DNA of 64,000 bases from Flagellimonas sp. HMM57 (lineage in GTDB: Bacteria; Bacteroidota; Bacteroidia; Flavobacteriales; Flavobacteriaceae). The stretch is from the NCBI RefSeq assembly GCF_021390175.1, contig NZ_CP090004.1, positions 1,798,001-1,862,000 on the forward strand. The letters run 5' to 3'. The first letter of the stretch is position 1, and each line of letters opens with the position of its first letter. Made by a program: the position numbers and the translations under genes. Below are positions 28,024 to 37,898 of the stretch, piece by piece. A model generated the notes under the pieces. It was given only the letters and a program-made list of their open reading frames with translations. It did no database searches and was not told where the DNA came from.

Positions 28024-30423
28024 TTACTCCGTTCTCAAACTCTTTATCGGGTTGGATTTTGCGGCCTTTATCGCTTGAAAGCTTACGGTCAAAACTGTAA
28101 CTCCCATAGCTCCTAACATAGCCAACGCAAAAATCCACCATTTTAAAATGACCCGATAGGGATACTCTTGCAACCACCCGTTCATTACGTAATAAGCTAT
28201 GGGTACAGCAATAAAACATGAGATTATAACCAATTTTAAAAAGTCTTTGGACAGCATGTTCCAAACATTGAATACAGATGCTCCCAATACTTTACGGACA
28301 CCTATTTCTTTAGTGCGCTGTTCTGCCACAAAAGAAGTTAGCCCAAATAGACCAAGACAGCTTATCAAAATAGCGAGTGCAGTAAAGATTCCCGATAAAG
28401 TTCCAACGCGCTGCTCTGCAGCAAATTTCTCGTTGTATTCCTCATCAATAAAATCGAATTGAAAAGGAATTGAAGGAAAATTATCCTTAAATACACGTTC
28501 AATGATGGCGATATTTTGGTTGGCGCTTTGATTTGGGTTTAAACGCATATTGTAATAACTTGACTCATCTTCCCGATCATATACGTACATGCCTTGTTTA
28601 ACAGGTTCGTAAGGTGATTGAGCTATCATATCCTCTACCACGCCGATTATCTTCAATGGCGGGTCAGGGTCCTCTTCATCACTGTCCCGTATCAGTTGCC
28701 CGATAGGATTTTCAAAACCCATGTATTTGACGGCGGTTTCATTGATGAGTACCGCTAGGGAATCGGTTGCCATGTTTCTATCAAAGTCGCGGCCTTGTAC
28801 TATTTTTAAATTTAATGATTTTGCATATTCTGGGGATACTTCGGTCCAAGCGAGATCTTCTTGGAAACCTTCCGGTTTTCCTTCCCAATCAAAACCACTC
28901 CTATTGGACCATATTCTTGTTGTTGGGCTACTGGACGAAGACATTTCAACAATAGCTCCCGAAGCGAGGAACTGCTCTCGCATAAGATCATACTTTCCAG
29001 TAAAATCTTCACTGAATGTTGGCACCTGAATTAAACCTTCTTTATCATAACCAATGGGCCTATTTTTCGCATGGTTAATTTGCTGCATTACAATAACCGT
29101 TCCAATGATGAAGGCCACCGAAACGGTAAATTGAAGGACAACTAGAATTTTTCTTGGTAAACCGGAATATTTCCCTGCTTTAAAAGTTCCTTTTAATACA
29201 TCTACAGGTCTGAATGAAGAAAGATACAAAGCGGGATAACTACCGGCCAATAAGGCGGTAAACAATATAAAGACAAAAGAAATCATCCAAAATGAAAGAT
29301 TTCCCCAAGGAAACTCAATTTCCTTTCTGGAAAGTTCATTAAACCCGTTGAGAGACATCAACACAATTAAAACCGAAATGAAAAAAGCGAAAACAACCAC
29401 CAAAAAGGACTCACTTAAAAACTGATTGATTAATTGACCCCTTTGCGATCCTATGGATTTTCTAATACCAACTTCTTTGGCCCGTTTTTCTGATCTAGCG
29501 GTACTAAGGTTCATAAAATTGATACAGGCCAAAAGGAGTACGAAGATTCCAATAATTCCAAAAAGCCAAACATATTTTATGCGTCCACCAACTTGTTTGC
29601 CATTCTCAAAGTTATTTCGAAGATACCAGTCTTCCATAGGGAGCAAGAAAATTTTCGGATTGAACTCCGCATTATCTTCACTTGAATTTTTCTTTACATC
29701 TATAATAGTGTTGGTTACTCGTTCCATGGTAGTGTTGTCCGCAATTTTAACAAATAGCTGAAAAGAATTGTTACCCCAATTATCCAAGGAATTTTGTATC
29801 CATTCGTTTGTTGTTACATAGTGTTTCCATGGCATCATAAATTGTAGTTCGTTAAACGAACTGTTGTATGGCATATCTTCATAGACTGCGGTAACCATCA
29901 TGTCATGTTCACTGTTTACTTTAATGACTTTGCCAATAGGATTTTCCGAACCAAAGAGTGCGTTTGCTGTAGATTCGTTCAACATAATCGCATTTACTTC
30001 CCTAAGGCCATCTTTTTCCCCTTTCACGATTTTAATCTCTAATAATTCGGGAGCATCGACTTGCATAAAATTTCCAAACCGGGCAATATTGGTTTCTTTG
30101 TATTCTAAATACTGTTGATTGGTCCATGAAGACATGACCAAAAGGTCAAAGTTGTCGTTGTATTTTTCTCGTAAAGTTGGCTCTAAAGGAAGCGGGATGG
30201 CAGGTCCAGTACCCGTATTATTGTTAAAGGTCTGTGATTGAAATATTTGACCAATTTTATGCTTGTTCTTAAAATATTTATTGTGCGTTAGTTCATCATT
30301 TATCCAAAGGCCAATTATAAGCGTTACGGCCATACCCAATGCCAAACCACCTACATTGATGATGGTGTAACCTTTATTTTTTGTTAGATTTCGCCAAGCG
30401 ATTTTTAGATAGTTCTTGAACAT
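28024..30423 (-). CDS. MacB/FtsX-like ABC permease (permease 5)
   Basis: Permease of 799 residues, opening MFKNYLKIAWRNLTKNK and ending NPIKSLRTE. It has the ENGKQVGGR motif before span 2 and the signatures EVGIRKSIGS and EIGVRKVLGA. Its closest look-alike in the window is permease 2: both share the STARSEKRAKEVGIRK block and a Trp/Gly-rich patch in the second periplasmic domain, although three genes lie between their coding regions if counted from the ends. This points to duplication followed by reshuffling or to an old pair. Two short gaps (54 and 22 bp) tie it to its neighbours. Confidence 0.9.
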   Translation of the reverse strand: MFKNYLKIAWRNLTKNKGYTIINVGGLALGMAVTLIIGLWINDELTHNKYFKNKHKIGQIFQSQTFNNNTGTGPAIPLPLEPTLREKYNDNFDLLVMSSWTNQQYLEYKETNIARFGNFMQVDAPELLEIKIVKGEKDGLREVNAIMLNESTANALFGSENPIGKVIKVNSEHDMMVTAVYEDMPYNSSFNELQFMMPWKHYVTTNEWIQNSLDNWGNNSFQLFVKIADNTTMERVTNTIIDVKKNSSEDNAEFNPKIFLLPMEDWYLRNNFENGKQVGGRIKYVWLFGIIGIFVLLLACINFMNLSTARSEKRAKEVGIRKSIGSQRGQLINQFLSESFLVVVFAFFISVLIVLMSLNGFNELSRKEIEFPWGNLSFWMISFVFILFTALLAGSYPALYLSSFRPVDVLKGTFKAGKYSGLPRKILVVLQFTVSVAFIIGTVIVMQQINHAKNRPIGYDKEGLIQVPTFSEDFTGKYDLMREQFLASGAIVEMSSSSSPTTRIWSNRSGFDWEGKPEGFQEDLAWTEVSPEYAKSLNLKIVQGRDFDRNMATDSLAVLINETAVKYMGFENPIGQLIRDSDEEDPDPPLKIIGVVEDMIAQSPYEPVKQGMYVYDREDESSYYNMRLNPNQSANQNIAIIERVFKDNFPSIPFQFDFIDEEYNEKFAAEQRVGTLSGIFTALAILISCLGLFGLTSFVAEQRTKEIGVRKVLGASVFNVWNMLSKDFLKLVIISCFIAVPIAYYVMNGWLQEYPYRVILKWWIFALAMLGAMGVTVLTVSFQAIKAAKSNPIKSLRTE

Positions 30424-30477
30424 GATTTTTCGTTTTTTGGTGCTGAATCGATTTTAGCAGCAGATTGATTGATTTTT

Positions 30478-32907
30478 TTATTCTGTTCTCAGGCTCTTTA
30501 CAGGGTTTGCAACGGCAGACTTCAAGGATTGGAACCCAACGGTCATAAAAGTTATTATAAGTGCAAAACCTCCGGCAAGCAAGAATACCCACCATTGTAT
30601 GTCGATACGATACGAAAAATCCTCCAACCATCTTTGCATAAAATAGTATGCTATTGGCGAAGCTATTAAAAAGGCAATACCCACCAGTTTGATAAAGTCC
30701 TTTGTCAATAATTGTACTACGGAGTTCACACTGGCCCCGAGTACTTTTCGTATGCCAATTTCTTTTTTCTTTTGTTCTGCCACATAAGATACAAGACCAA
30801 AAAGCCCCAAACAGCTTATGAGTATGGCCAAGGTCGTGAAGACCATTGATATTTGACCTAAACGCTTTTCTTCATCATAAAGTCTTTCGACCTCTTTGTC
30901 AACAAATACATAATCGAAAGGTACGTTCTTCACAATACTTTTCCACTGTAGCTCAGCATTTGCAAGCAATTGCCCATAGTCGGTGGTTTGGGTTTTGAGG
31001 AACAACCAATTTGGGGATTCTTCCTTATACAGGAACAGTGGTGCAATTTTCTGCTTTATTGAAGCAAAATGGTAATCTGCCACTACCCCAATAATTCGCA
31101 TTTCGAATGTTTCATCTCCAAAGCTTTGAACCAATAAAGAGTTCAAGGCATTTTCCTCTTTGATGTTGAACGCTTTCAACGTAGCCTGATTCACGATAAT
31201 CTGGTCCGTAGTGTCAGCAACGGTAAAGTCCCTTCCTTTGAGTAGTGGAATGTTCATTGTTTTGAAATAACCATCACTAACGCCGTTACGTTTTACAATG
31301 GTATTATTTTCACGATTCCCGCCAGGTAGATAAAGCCCATTGTCGGATAGCACTACTTCCGAAGGGGCATAGTTTCCGCTAGAGACGTTCGATATGCCCG
31401 GAACGTTCAAAAATGCGGATTTCAAGGACTCGAATTTGCTCGATGCAGCATCTGTGCCGATACGCAGTGCGATGAGATTGTCCTTTTTGAAACCAAGGTC
31501 TTTGGTCTGTGCAAATCTGAACTGTTGGGTCACAATAATTACGGTAGCCACAAGACTGATGGAAACTATAAATTGAAAGACCACAAGTGCTTTTCTGAAC
31601 GTTCCACTTCCGGATTGCAATATTGTTACGCTTTTAAGGGCTTTTACCGGTTTAATTGAAGAAAGCACTATAGCCGGATATATACCCGCAACGAGTCCTG
31701 TGAAAACTCCGAGTACAGCCAATAAGGCCAATATTTTCCAATTTAACAGATCGGAAATCACAAGATTGGCTTGGGCTAAATCATTCAGTAAGGGTAGCAA
31801 TAAAATGGTTATTGGAATGCTGATGAGCATCGCGAACAATGAAAGCAAAAGGGATTCTCCCATAAACTGCCCTATCAAACTGTTTTTTCCGGCACCTACC
31901 ACTTTGCGGACCCCAATTTCCTTTGCCCTTTTACTTGCCCTAGCCGTGCTTAGGTTGATAAAATTGATACAGGCCACCAACTGGATAAAAAATGCCAATG
32001 TCAACAAAAAGTACAAGTATTTAATGTTGGAGACCTCATGAATTTGATTTTCACGACCTGCGGAATACAGATGGATATCGCGCACGTTTTTTAGAAGTAG
32101 CTGCTTGTTGGTCATTCCTGCATTGGAAAGGTCTTTTGCACCTCTGTCTTTAATGAAATTGGGAAGTTTGCGTTGAATACTGTTTGCATTCCCGCTGGCA
32201 ACTAGTTTTACATAAGAATAGACAAAATTGTTGGTTGCAAAACTTTCAAAGTTTCTGACAAACTGACCCAAACCAGGGGTACTCATGCTAACGATATAGT
32301 TCGGGTTCAAATGCGATTTGGCATGCGATTCGTCAAAAACCCCTTTAACGGTCAATGTTTGTGAATCTTCCCCACTTCCCCAAGTGACTGCTTTGCCTAG
32401 GGCTTTCTGCTTGCCGAACATTTTATTTGCCAAATAGGAAGAGAGTACCAATGCATTGGGTTCATTCAAAGCGGTCTCTGGGTTTCCTTCAAGAAACTTA
32501 TAGGCAAACACTTTAAAAAAGGTAGAGTCGGCAAGATAGACCCTGGGTTCATAATAGGCGTCTTCACTTTCTGCAGCTCCAATTAAGTTGCTATAAAATA
32601 AATCCGTCAATACGACCCTTGTAGCTTCCTGAACTTCGGGAAAATCCTCTTTCAATGCAAAAGCTATGGGTGGAGAAGCCGCTGCGGTATCAAAACTTTC
32701 TTTACCGTCCCTTTCAATGATTGTTTCTACCCTAAAAATAGCGGCAGCATCCTCATGATGCTCATCATATCCAAATTGAGCAAAAACATATAAGAGTATA
32801 CCAAGACAGCTAACGGTTCCAACCGTAAGACCTAAAAGGTTGATAATGGTCTGCTGCTTATTTTTTAATAAGTTTCTCCATGCAATTTTTATATAATTTT
32901 TGAACAT
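30478..32907 (-). CDS. MacB/FtsX-like ABC permease (permease 6)
   Basis: Permease of 809 residues, opening MFKNYIKIAWRNLLKNK and ending NPVKSLRTE. It belongs to the IHLYS group (IHLYSAGRENQIHEVSNI before span 2). FtsX signatures are EIGVRKVVGA and EIGIRKVLGA. Its first periplasmic domain aligns well with the restored permease 7, including PRVYLADSTFFKVF against PYVTFVDASFFEMF. The spacer before it carries the same hairpin as the spacer before permease 7, a sign that gene and leader were duplicated together. Confidence 0.9.
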   Translation of the reverse strand: MFKNYIKIAWRNLLKNKQQTIINLLGLTVGTVSCLGILLYVFAQFGYDEHHEDAAAIFRVETIIERDGKESFDTAAASPPIAFALKEDFPEVQEATRVVLTDLFYSNLIGAAESEDAYYEPRVYLADSTFFKVFAYKFLEGNPETALNEPNALVLSSYLANKMFGKQKALGKAVTWGSGEDSQTLTVKGVFDESHAKSHLNPNYIVSMSTPGLGQFVRNFESFATNNFVYSYVKLVASGNANSIQRKLPNFIKDRGAKDLSNAGMTNKQLLLKNVRDIHLYSAGRENQIHEVSNIKYLYFLLTLAFFIQLVACINFINLSTARASKRAKEIGVRKVVGAGKNSLIGQFMGESLLLSLFAMLISIPITILLLPLLNDLAQANLVISDLLNWKILALLAVLGVFTGLVAGIYPAIVLSSIKPVKALKSVTILQSGSGTFRKALVVFQFIVSISLVATVIIVTQQFRFAQTKDLGFKKDNLIALRIGTDAASSKFESLKSAFLNVPGISNVSSGNYAPSEVVLSDNGLYLPGGNRENNTIVKRNGVSDGYFKTMNIPLLKGRDFTVADTTDQIIVNQATLKAFNIKEENALNSLLVQSFGDETFEMRIIGVVADYHFASIKQKIAPLFLYKEESPNWLFLKTQTTDYGQLLANAELQWKSIVKNVPFDYVFVDKEVERLYDEEKRLGQISMVFTTLAILISCLGLFGLVSYVAEQKKKEIGIRKVLGASVNSVVQLLTKDFIKLVGIAFLIASPIAYYFMQRWLEDFSYRIDIQWWVFLLAGGFALIITFMTVGFQSLKSAVANPVKSLRTE

Positions 32908-32925
32908 GACTATTTTATTTTTCTT

Positions 32926-32946
32926 ATACCGAATTTATTTCGGTAT
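32926..32946. repeat. Spacer hairpin, copy A
   Basis: ATACCGAA (32926-32933) and TTCGGTAT (32939-32946) form a perfect 8-bp stem with loop TTTAT, 19 bp before the permease 6 ATG. An identical hairpin is found before permease 7. No T-run follows on the transcribed strand. Confidence 0.7.
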
Positions 32947-32959
32947 CCCATTACTAAAT

Positions 32960-35391
32960 TTATTCTGTTTTTAGGCTCTTGACCGGATTTACAATCGCAG
33001 CTTTTATACTTTGATAGCTTACGGTTATTATGGCTACCGTAACGGCCAATAACGCAGCCAAGACTAAAATCTCTATCCCTATATTGATTCTATATGAAAA
33101 ATCCTCTAGCCATGTATTCATAGCGTACCAACCTAAAGGCAAAGAAATCAATATTGCAATGCCGACAAGTTTGAGAAAATCGATGGTAAGTCTGTAAGTA
33201 ATCTGACTTACACTAGCACCCAATACCTTTCTAACCCCTATTTCTTTGGTTCGTTTTTCTGCATTGAAAGCCGCTAAGCCAAAAAGGCCCAAACATGCTA
33301 TTAAAATTGAAAGAATCGTAAACACCATGAAAATTTTCCCCAACTTCTGTTCTGCCTCATAGGTGCTATTAAATGCATCATCCATAAAACGGTAATTAAA
33401 GGGTTGCCCCGGGGCGACCTTTCTCCATATGTTTTCTATAGCTGCTATAGAACTGGAAAAATCCTCAGATTCAAGTTTAACTGCTAAAGCTCCTGTAGAA
33501 TTTCCCAATGTCATGCTCAATGCGCCAATGCCTTTTTTCAAAGACTCAAAATGAAAATCCTTCACAACCCCGACCACCTTGAAAAATTCAGCATCTTGTT
33601 CGCCTAGATCCCTTGATAATCGCATGCCAAGAACTTCTTCTGGAGTAATTCCCAGAATGGCTACAGCAGATTCGTTTAAAAGCATGGCAGTAGAATCGGA
33701 TACAAATTGACGGTCAAAATTCCGCCCAGAAATAAGCTCCATATCCAATGTAGATAGATAATCATGATCTATCCTCCATGTCTGCATATTTATGGTATTT
33801 TCCTGGTGCGTTGAACCTTCTTTAAAAAAGGTGGTATTGGTTCTATACGAAGGTGTGGGAAGGAAACCGGTCAAAGTGACGCTCTCTACTTGACCTATGC
33901 GGCCCACTTCCTCTTTGAACGTGCGGGCTTTATCTCCAGCAGCGAAAACATCTTCAATGACCAATACTTGACTTTTGGAAAAACCAAGATCTTTTTTCTG
34001 GATAAAATTCAATTGTTGGTAAACCACGATGGTGCTCACGATTAAAAAAACCGATATAGCAAATTGAAATACTACCAGGACATTTCTAATCTTCCCACCA
34101 CCAACACTTTTTTCCCCAGAACCCTTGAGCACTACTGCAGGAATGAATCTGGACATAAAAAAAGCAGGATATGCTCCAGAGAACAATCCGAGAAGTAAAG
34201 TCATAACCACCAGAACTATCCAAAACATAGGATTTGTAAACGGAATGGATATCTCTTTCCCGGCCAAACCATTAAATAATGGAAGTAAAGCAACTGCCAA
34301 GATAAGAGCAGCTACCAGCGAAATAAAAGTGATAAGGCCAGATTCCATTAAAAATTGCCATAGTAGGGTTATTTTTGTAGAGCCCAATGTTTTTCTAACA
34401 CCAACTTCCTTACTTCTTTTAAGGGAGTAGGCCGTGGACAAGTTCATAAAGTTTACACTTGCCAGAACAATCAAAAAGAGCCCAATAAAAGACAGTATAT
34501 AAATATTTTGAATACTGCTATTGGCACTCATTTCCGATTCTAAATTAGAATGTAAGTGAATCCTTGTTAGGGGAGTGGAGGATATATAGAAATGGTTTCC
34601 CGCTGCTTTGAACTGCTCTTCAGAGATGCCCGGGAAAAATCGTTGCGCATAAGGAATAACATAGGTGCCGAACAGTGATTGTAGCTGATGTTGGAAATTT
34701 TTTACATCTGCTCCGGGAGCCAACTTAAAGAAAGTCGGGTAGTTGTTACTGGTCCATTCTGGGCTTAGAGCATCTTCATATCCTGCCATAGCCATGAACA
34801 CACTGTAATCCCTTAAAAAAGAATTTTTGGGCATATCCTCAATAACTCCGGTAACCGTATACGTTTCAACATTGTTCAAAATCATGGTCTGTCCCAAGGC
34901 TTCGTTAACACCAAAATGCTTCTCTGCAGCGGTTTTTGTTAAAATCAACGTGTTTGGCTCGGTTAGAGCAGTAGCTTCATCACCAAGTAGTAGTTTCAAA
35001 CCAAACATTTCAAAGAAAGAAGCATCTACAAAGGTTACATAGGGTTCCTTTACATTTTGATTCTCATCTTTTTCTCTGATAAGTGCATTCCCCCACTACT
35101 AAACCTAGTTGCCAGTTCAACTTGAGGGAAATCCGTAACCAAGGCATCTGCCATTGGCGCTGATGCCACGGCCATTTTACTCTCCGTACCTCCAAACTTT
35201 ACATCTAAATCAACACGATGTATACGTTCAGTATCTGCAAACATTTTATCAAAGCTTAGCTCATCGTGGATATATAATGAAATAAGCAGCCCGCTTGAAA
35301 TTCCTATAGCAAGACCAAAAACATTCAGAAATGAAAAAAAGGGTTGCTTTTTAAGGCTTCTCCATGCTATTTTTATATGATTTTTGAACAT
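32960..35391 (-). pseudogene. MacB/FtsX-like ABC permease (permease 7), broken by a -1 frameshift
   Basis: One permease gene split into two open frames: 35391-35050 (N-terminal 113 codons, first span and start of the periplasmic domain, then off-frame) and 35008-32960 (682 codons with the remaining seven spans and both FtsX signatures). Adding one base to the five-C run at 35090-35094 (GGGGG on the coding strand) joins them into about 810 residues with the segment GNALIREKDENQNVKEPYV, which aligns with permease 6. It is of the IHLHS group and ends NPVKSLKTE. Everything else is intact, so the lesion is either very recent, a phase-variable homopolymer or a sequencing error. Confidence 0.85.
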
Positions 35392-35408
35392 GATCTTTTC
35401 GTTTTTAT

Positions 35409-35429
35409 ATACCGAATTTATTTCGGTAT
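35409..35429. repeat. Spacer hairpin, copy B
   Basis: Same 21-bp inverted repeat as at 32926-32946: ATACCGAA (35409-35416), loop TTTAT, TTCGGTAT (35422-35429), 18 bp before the permease 7 ATG. Flanking bases are also similar (T-rich before, TTATTC at the next gene's end). Confidence 0.7.
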
Positions 35430-35447
35430 CTTATCTTATTAATAAGT

Positions 35448-37883
35448 TTATTCAGCTCTTAAACTTTTTGAGGGTTGAGCCAGTGCAGCACTGATAGATT
35501 GATAGCTTATGGTACATATTGCTATGATTATCGCTATTAAAGCGCTGAGTGCAAAAAGTTGCCATGTTACTTCAATACGATAAGCAAAATCTTCTAACCA
35601 ACGAGACATGATGTACCATGCTATGGGGACTGCAATTAAAACCGCAACACCTATCAAGCTTAAAAAATTAACCGTAAGAAGTTTGTAAATATTTCTAAAA
35701 GAAGCCCCGAGCACCCTACGGATACTGATTTCCTTTTTACGTTGTTCCACCATAAATGCGGAAAGTGCAAATAACCCTAAACAAGCCACAAAAATCGCCA
35801 GTATCGCAAATGAGATGAAAATGCTTTTAATGCGACTTACATTGTTGTACATCTTTGCGAATGAATTATCCATAAAAGCATAGCGCAATTCCATATTTGG
35901 CATAAACTTGGACCATTTGGTTTTTATGGATTCCAATAACGGCCCTATATTGTCCGTATTGGCCTTTACAGAAGTGATGGTTGAACTCGTTCCCAAGAAA
36001 AAACATAATGGTTCAACTTCTTGTGTCATGGAATTAAAATTGAAATCTTCGACTACACCTATAACCTCATAGATTTCACCATATCTAGAAATCTTTTTAC
36101 CTATTGGGTCTGTCAGATTGAGTTTTTGGACCATTTTCTGATTGATAATGGTCGCTTCTTGATCAGTGCTCCTATCTTCAGAAAAGTTTCTTCCTGCGAC
36201 TAATTGCATCCCTAAAGTGTTCAGGTAATCTTCGTCAATTACCCAAGCCTGTCCAAATACGGTTTCATCCAAGTTGTCACGGCCCTCTTTAACAAAACCG
36301 TTTCCATTTCGTTTTGTTCCTTCAAGAGGCAAAAAATCACTCACGCTTACATTACTGATACCATTTAGACTTTTTAACTCGTCCTTGAAAGTAGTTAGTT
36401 TGTCACCTAACATATTGGTGCCGTATAGCTGTAATACCTGCTCTTTTTCAAAACCTATTTTTGAGTTTAGAATGAAGTTCATTTGTTGGTTTACCGTTAA
36501 GGTCCCAATAATTAGGATTATGGAAATTGCAAATTGAAAAATGACCAAACCACTTCGTAAACTACTTGATTTACTGCCTATGGCCAGTTTTCCTTTTAAT
36601 ACGGCGCTGGGTTTAAACTTTGACAAATAAAAAGCAGGGTACAAGCCAGCAAATACACCTATTAATAATGCCGAAACAATCAATATGGGAAGGAATAACG
36701 GGTTTGTCCATGGAATTTGGATTGCTTTGCCCGAAAGCTCCCTAAAAAAAGGCATTATAAGAAAAGCCAAAAGTACTCCAACCCCAAAGGCAAGGACAGT
36801 GATTAAAACCGACTCTGTCAAAAACTGCTGAACAAGAGCCCTTTTAGAAGAACCAACTACTTTTTTGATTCCCACTTCTTTGGCCCTGTTTGCTGATTTA
36901 GCGGTGGATAGATTTACAAAGTTGATACTGGCAATAACCAAAATGAACAAGGCTACGATACCAAAAATCCAGACAATCTTAATGTCGTTTCGCTTGCTGG
37001 TCTCAAAGTCGATTGTACCCGAATGCAGGTTGATATCGGTCATTGGTTGCAAACGCATACTAAAAAGATCATCAGCATTTTCAGGAATAACAAACCCTTC
37101 AGCTTTAAGAGCAGGTGTTATATAATCGTTGATAAGCCTATTGGACATCTTTTCTTGAAATGCCACGACGTCGGTTCCTGATTTTAGCTGTAAATACGTG
37201 TAATAGTTACTTTGCACCCATCGAGTCTGTTCTCCTTCGCCAAATTCTACTCCAGTCAATGTCAATAAAAAATCATAATCCATATGTGAGTTACTGGCAA
37301 AATCTTCCATTACACCATTTATCCTGAAGGGCTGATCATCATTTCCATTTAAATAGATGGAGGTACCTATTGGGTTCTGGTCGCCAAAGTATTTTTTTGC
37401 CATGGTTTCAGAAATAACGATTGTATTGGGTTCTGTCAGAGCAGATGAAGCTTCTCCATGTACCATTCCAATATCCATAATATCGATGATAGCCTGGTCA
37501 GCGTATGTGAAACCTTCTTCATGGTGCTGAGAAGCTCTTCCTTGAATACGGATTTCATTGCTTCCTGCTCCATAGAAAAGATCATTATCATTTAACCTGC
37601 CCGAATTGATGACCTCTGCAAAATCGTTCTGTACGGTAGACCCGGTATTGGCCGAAAAATGAACACCATCATTGATCTTACCATCCCTTGTATCCCTATT
37701 TATCATGCGATAGATATTATCAGCATTGGCTACGGAGCTATCGTAACTACTTTCATGGATGATATATACCGTAATCAAAATACAAGCCGCTACGCCACTA
37801 CTTAGTCCAACAATATTGATGAAAGTAAACCCCTTGTTTTTTAAGAGGCTTCTCCAAGCGATTTTTATATAGTTCTTTAGCAT
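35448..37883 (-). CDS. MacB/FtsX-like ABC permease (permease 8)
   Basis: Permease of 811 residues, opening MLKNYIKIAWRSLLKNK and ending QPSKSLRAE, a variant tail. It has INLHSGTIDFETSKRNDI before span 2, and signatures EVGIKKVVGS and EISIRRVLGA. The second unit uses FVACLGLFALSAFMVEQRKK where most copies have the SCLGLFGL form. It is 15 bp from permease 9, the tightest junction in the row, so these two are probably translated together. Confidence 0.9.
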   Translation of the reverse strand: MLKNYIKIAWRSLLKNKGFTFINIVGLSSGVAACILITVYIIHESSYDSSVANADNIYRMINRDTRDGKINDGVHFSANTGSTVQNDFAEVINSGRLNDNDLFYGAGSNEIRIQGRASQHHEEGFTYADQAIIDIMDIGMVHGEASSALTEPNTIVISETMAKKYFGDQNPIGTSIYLNGNDDQPFRINGVMEDFASNSHMDYDFLLTLTGVEFGEGEQTRWVQSNYYTYLQLKSGTDVVAFQEKMSNRLINDYITPALKAEGFVIPENADDLFSMRLQPMTDINLHSGTIDFETSKRNDIKIVWIFGIVALFILVIASINFVNLSTAKSANRAKEVGIKKVVGSSKRALVQQFLTESVLITVLAFGVGVLLAFLIMPFFRELSGKAIQIPWTNPLFLPILIVSALLIGVFAGLYPAFYLSKFKPSAVLKGKLAIGSKSSSLRSGLVIFQFAISIILIIGTLTVNQQMNFILNSKIGFEKEQVLQLYGTNMLGDKLTTFKDELKSLNGISNVSVSDFLPLEGTKRNGNGFVKEGRDNLDETVFGQAWVIDEDYLNTLGMQLVAGRNFSEDRSTDQEATIINQKMVQKLNLTDPIGKKISRYGEIYEVIGVVEDFNFNSMTQEVEPLCFFLGTSSTITSVKANTDNIGPLLESIKTKWSKFMPNMELRYAFMDNSFAKMYNNVSRIKSIFISFAILAIFVACLGLFALSAFMVEQRKKEISIRRVLGASFRNIYKLLTVNFLSLIGVAVLIAVPIAWYIMSRWLEDFAYRIEVTWQLFALSALIAIIIAICTISYQSISAALAQPSKSLRAE

Positions 37884-37898
37884 GATGGATTGGTTTTA

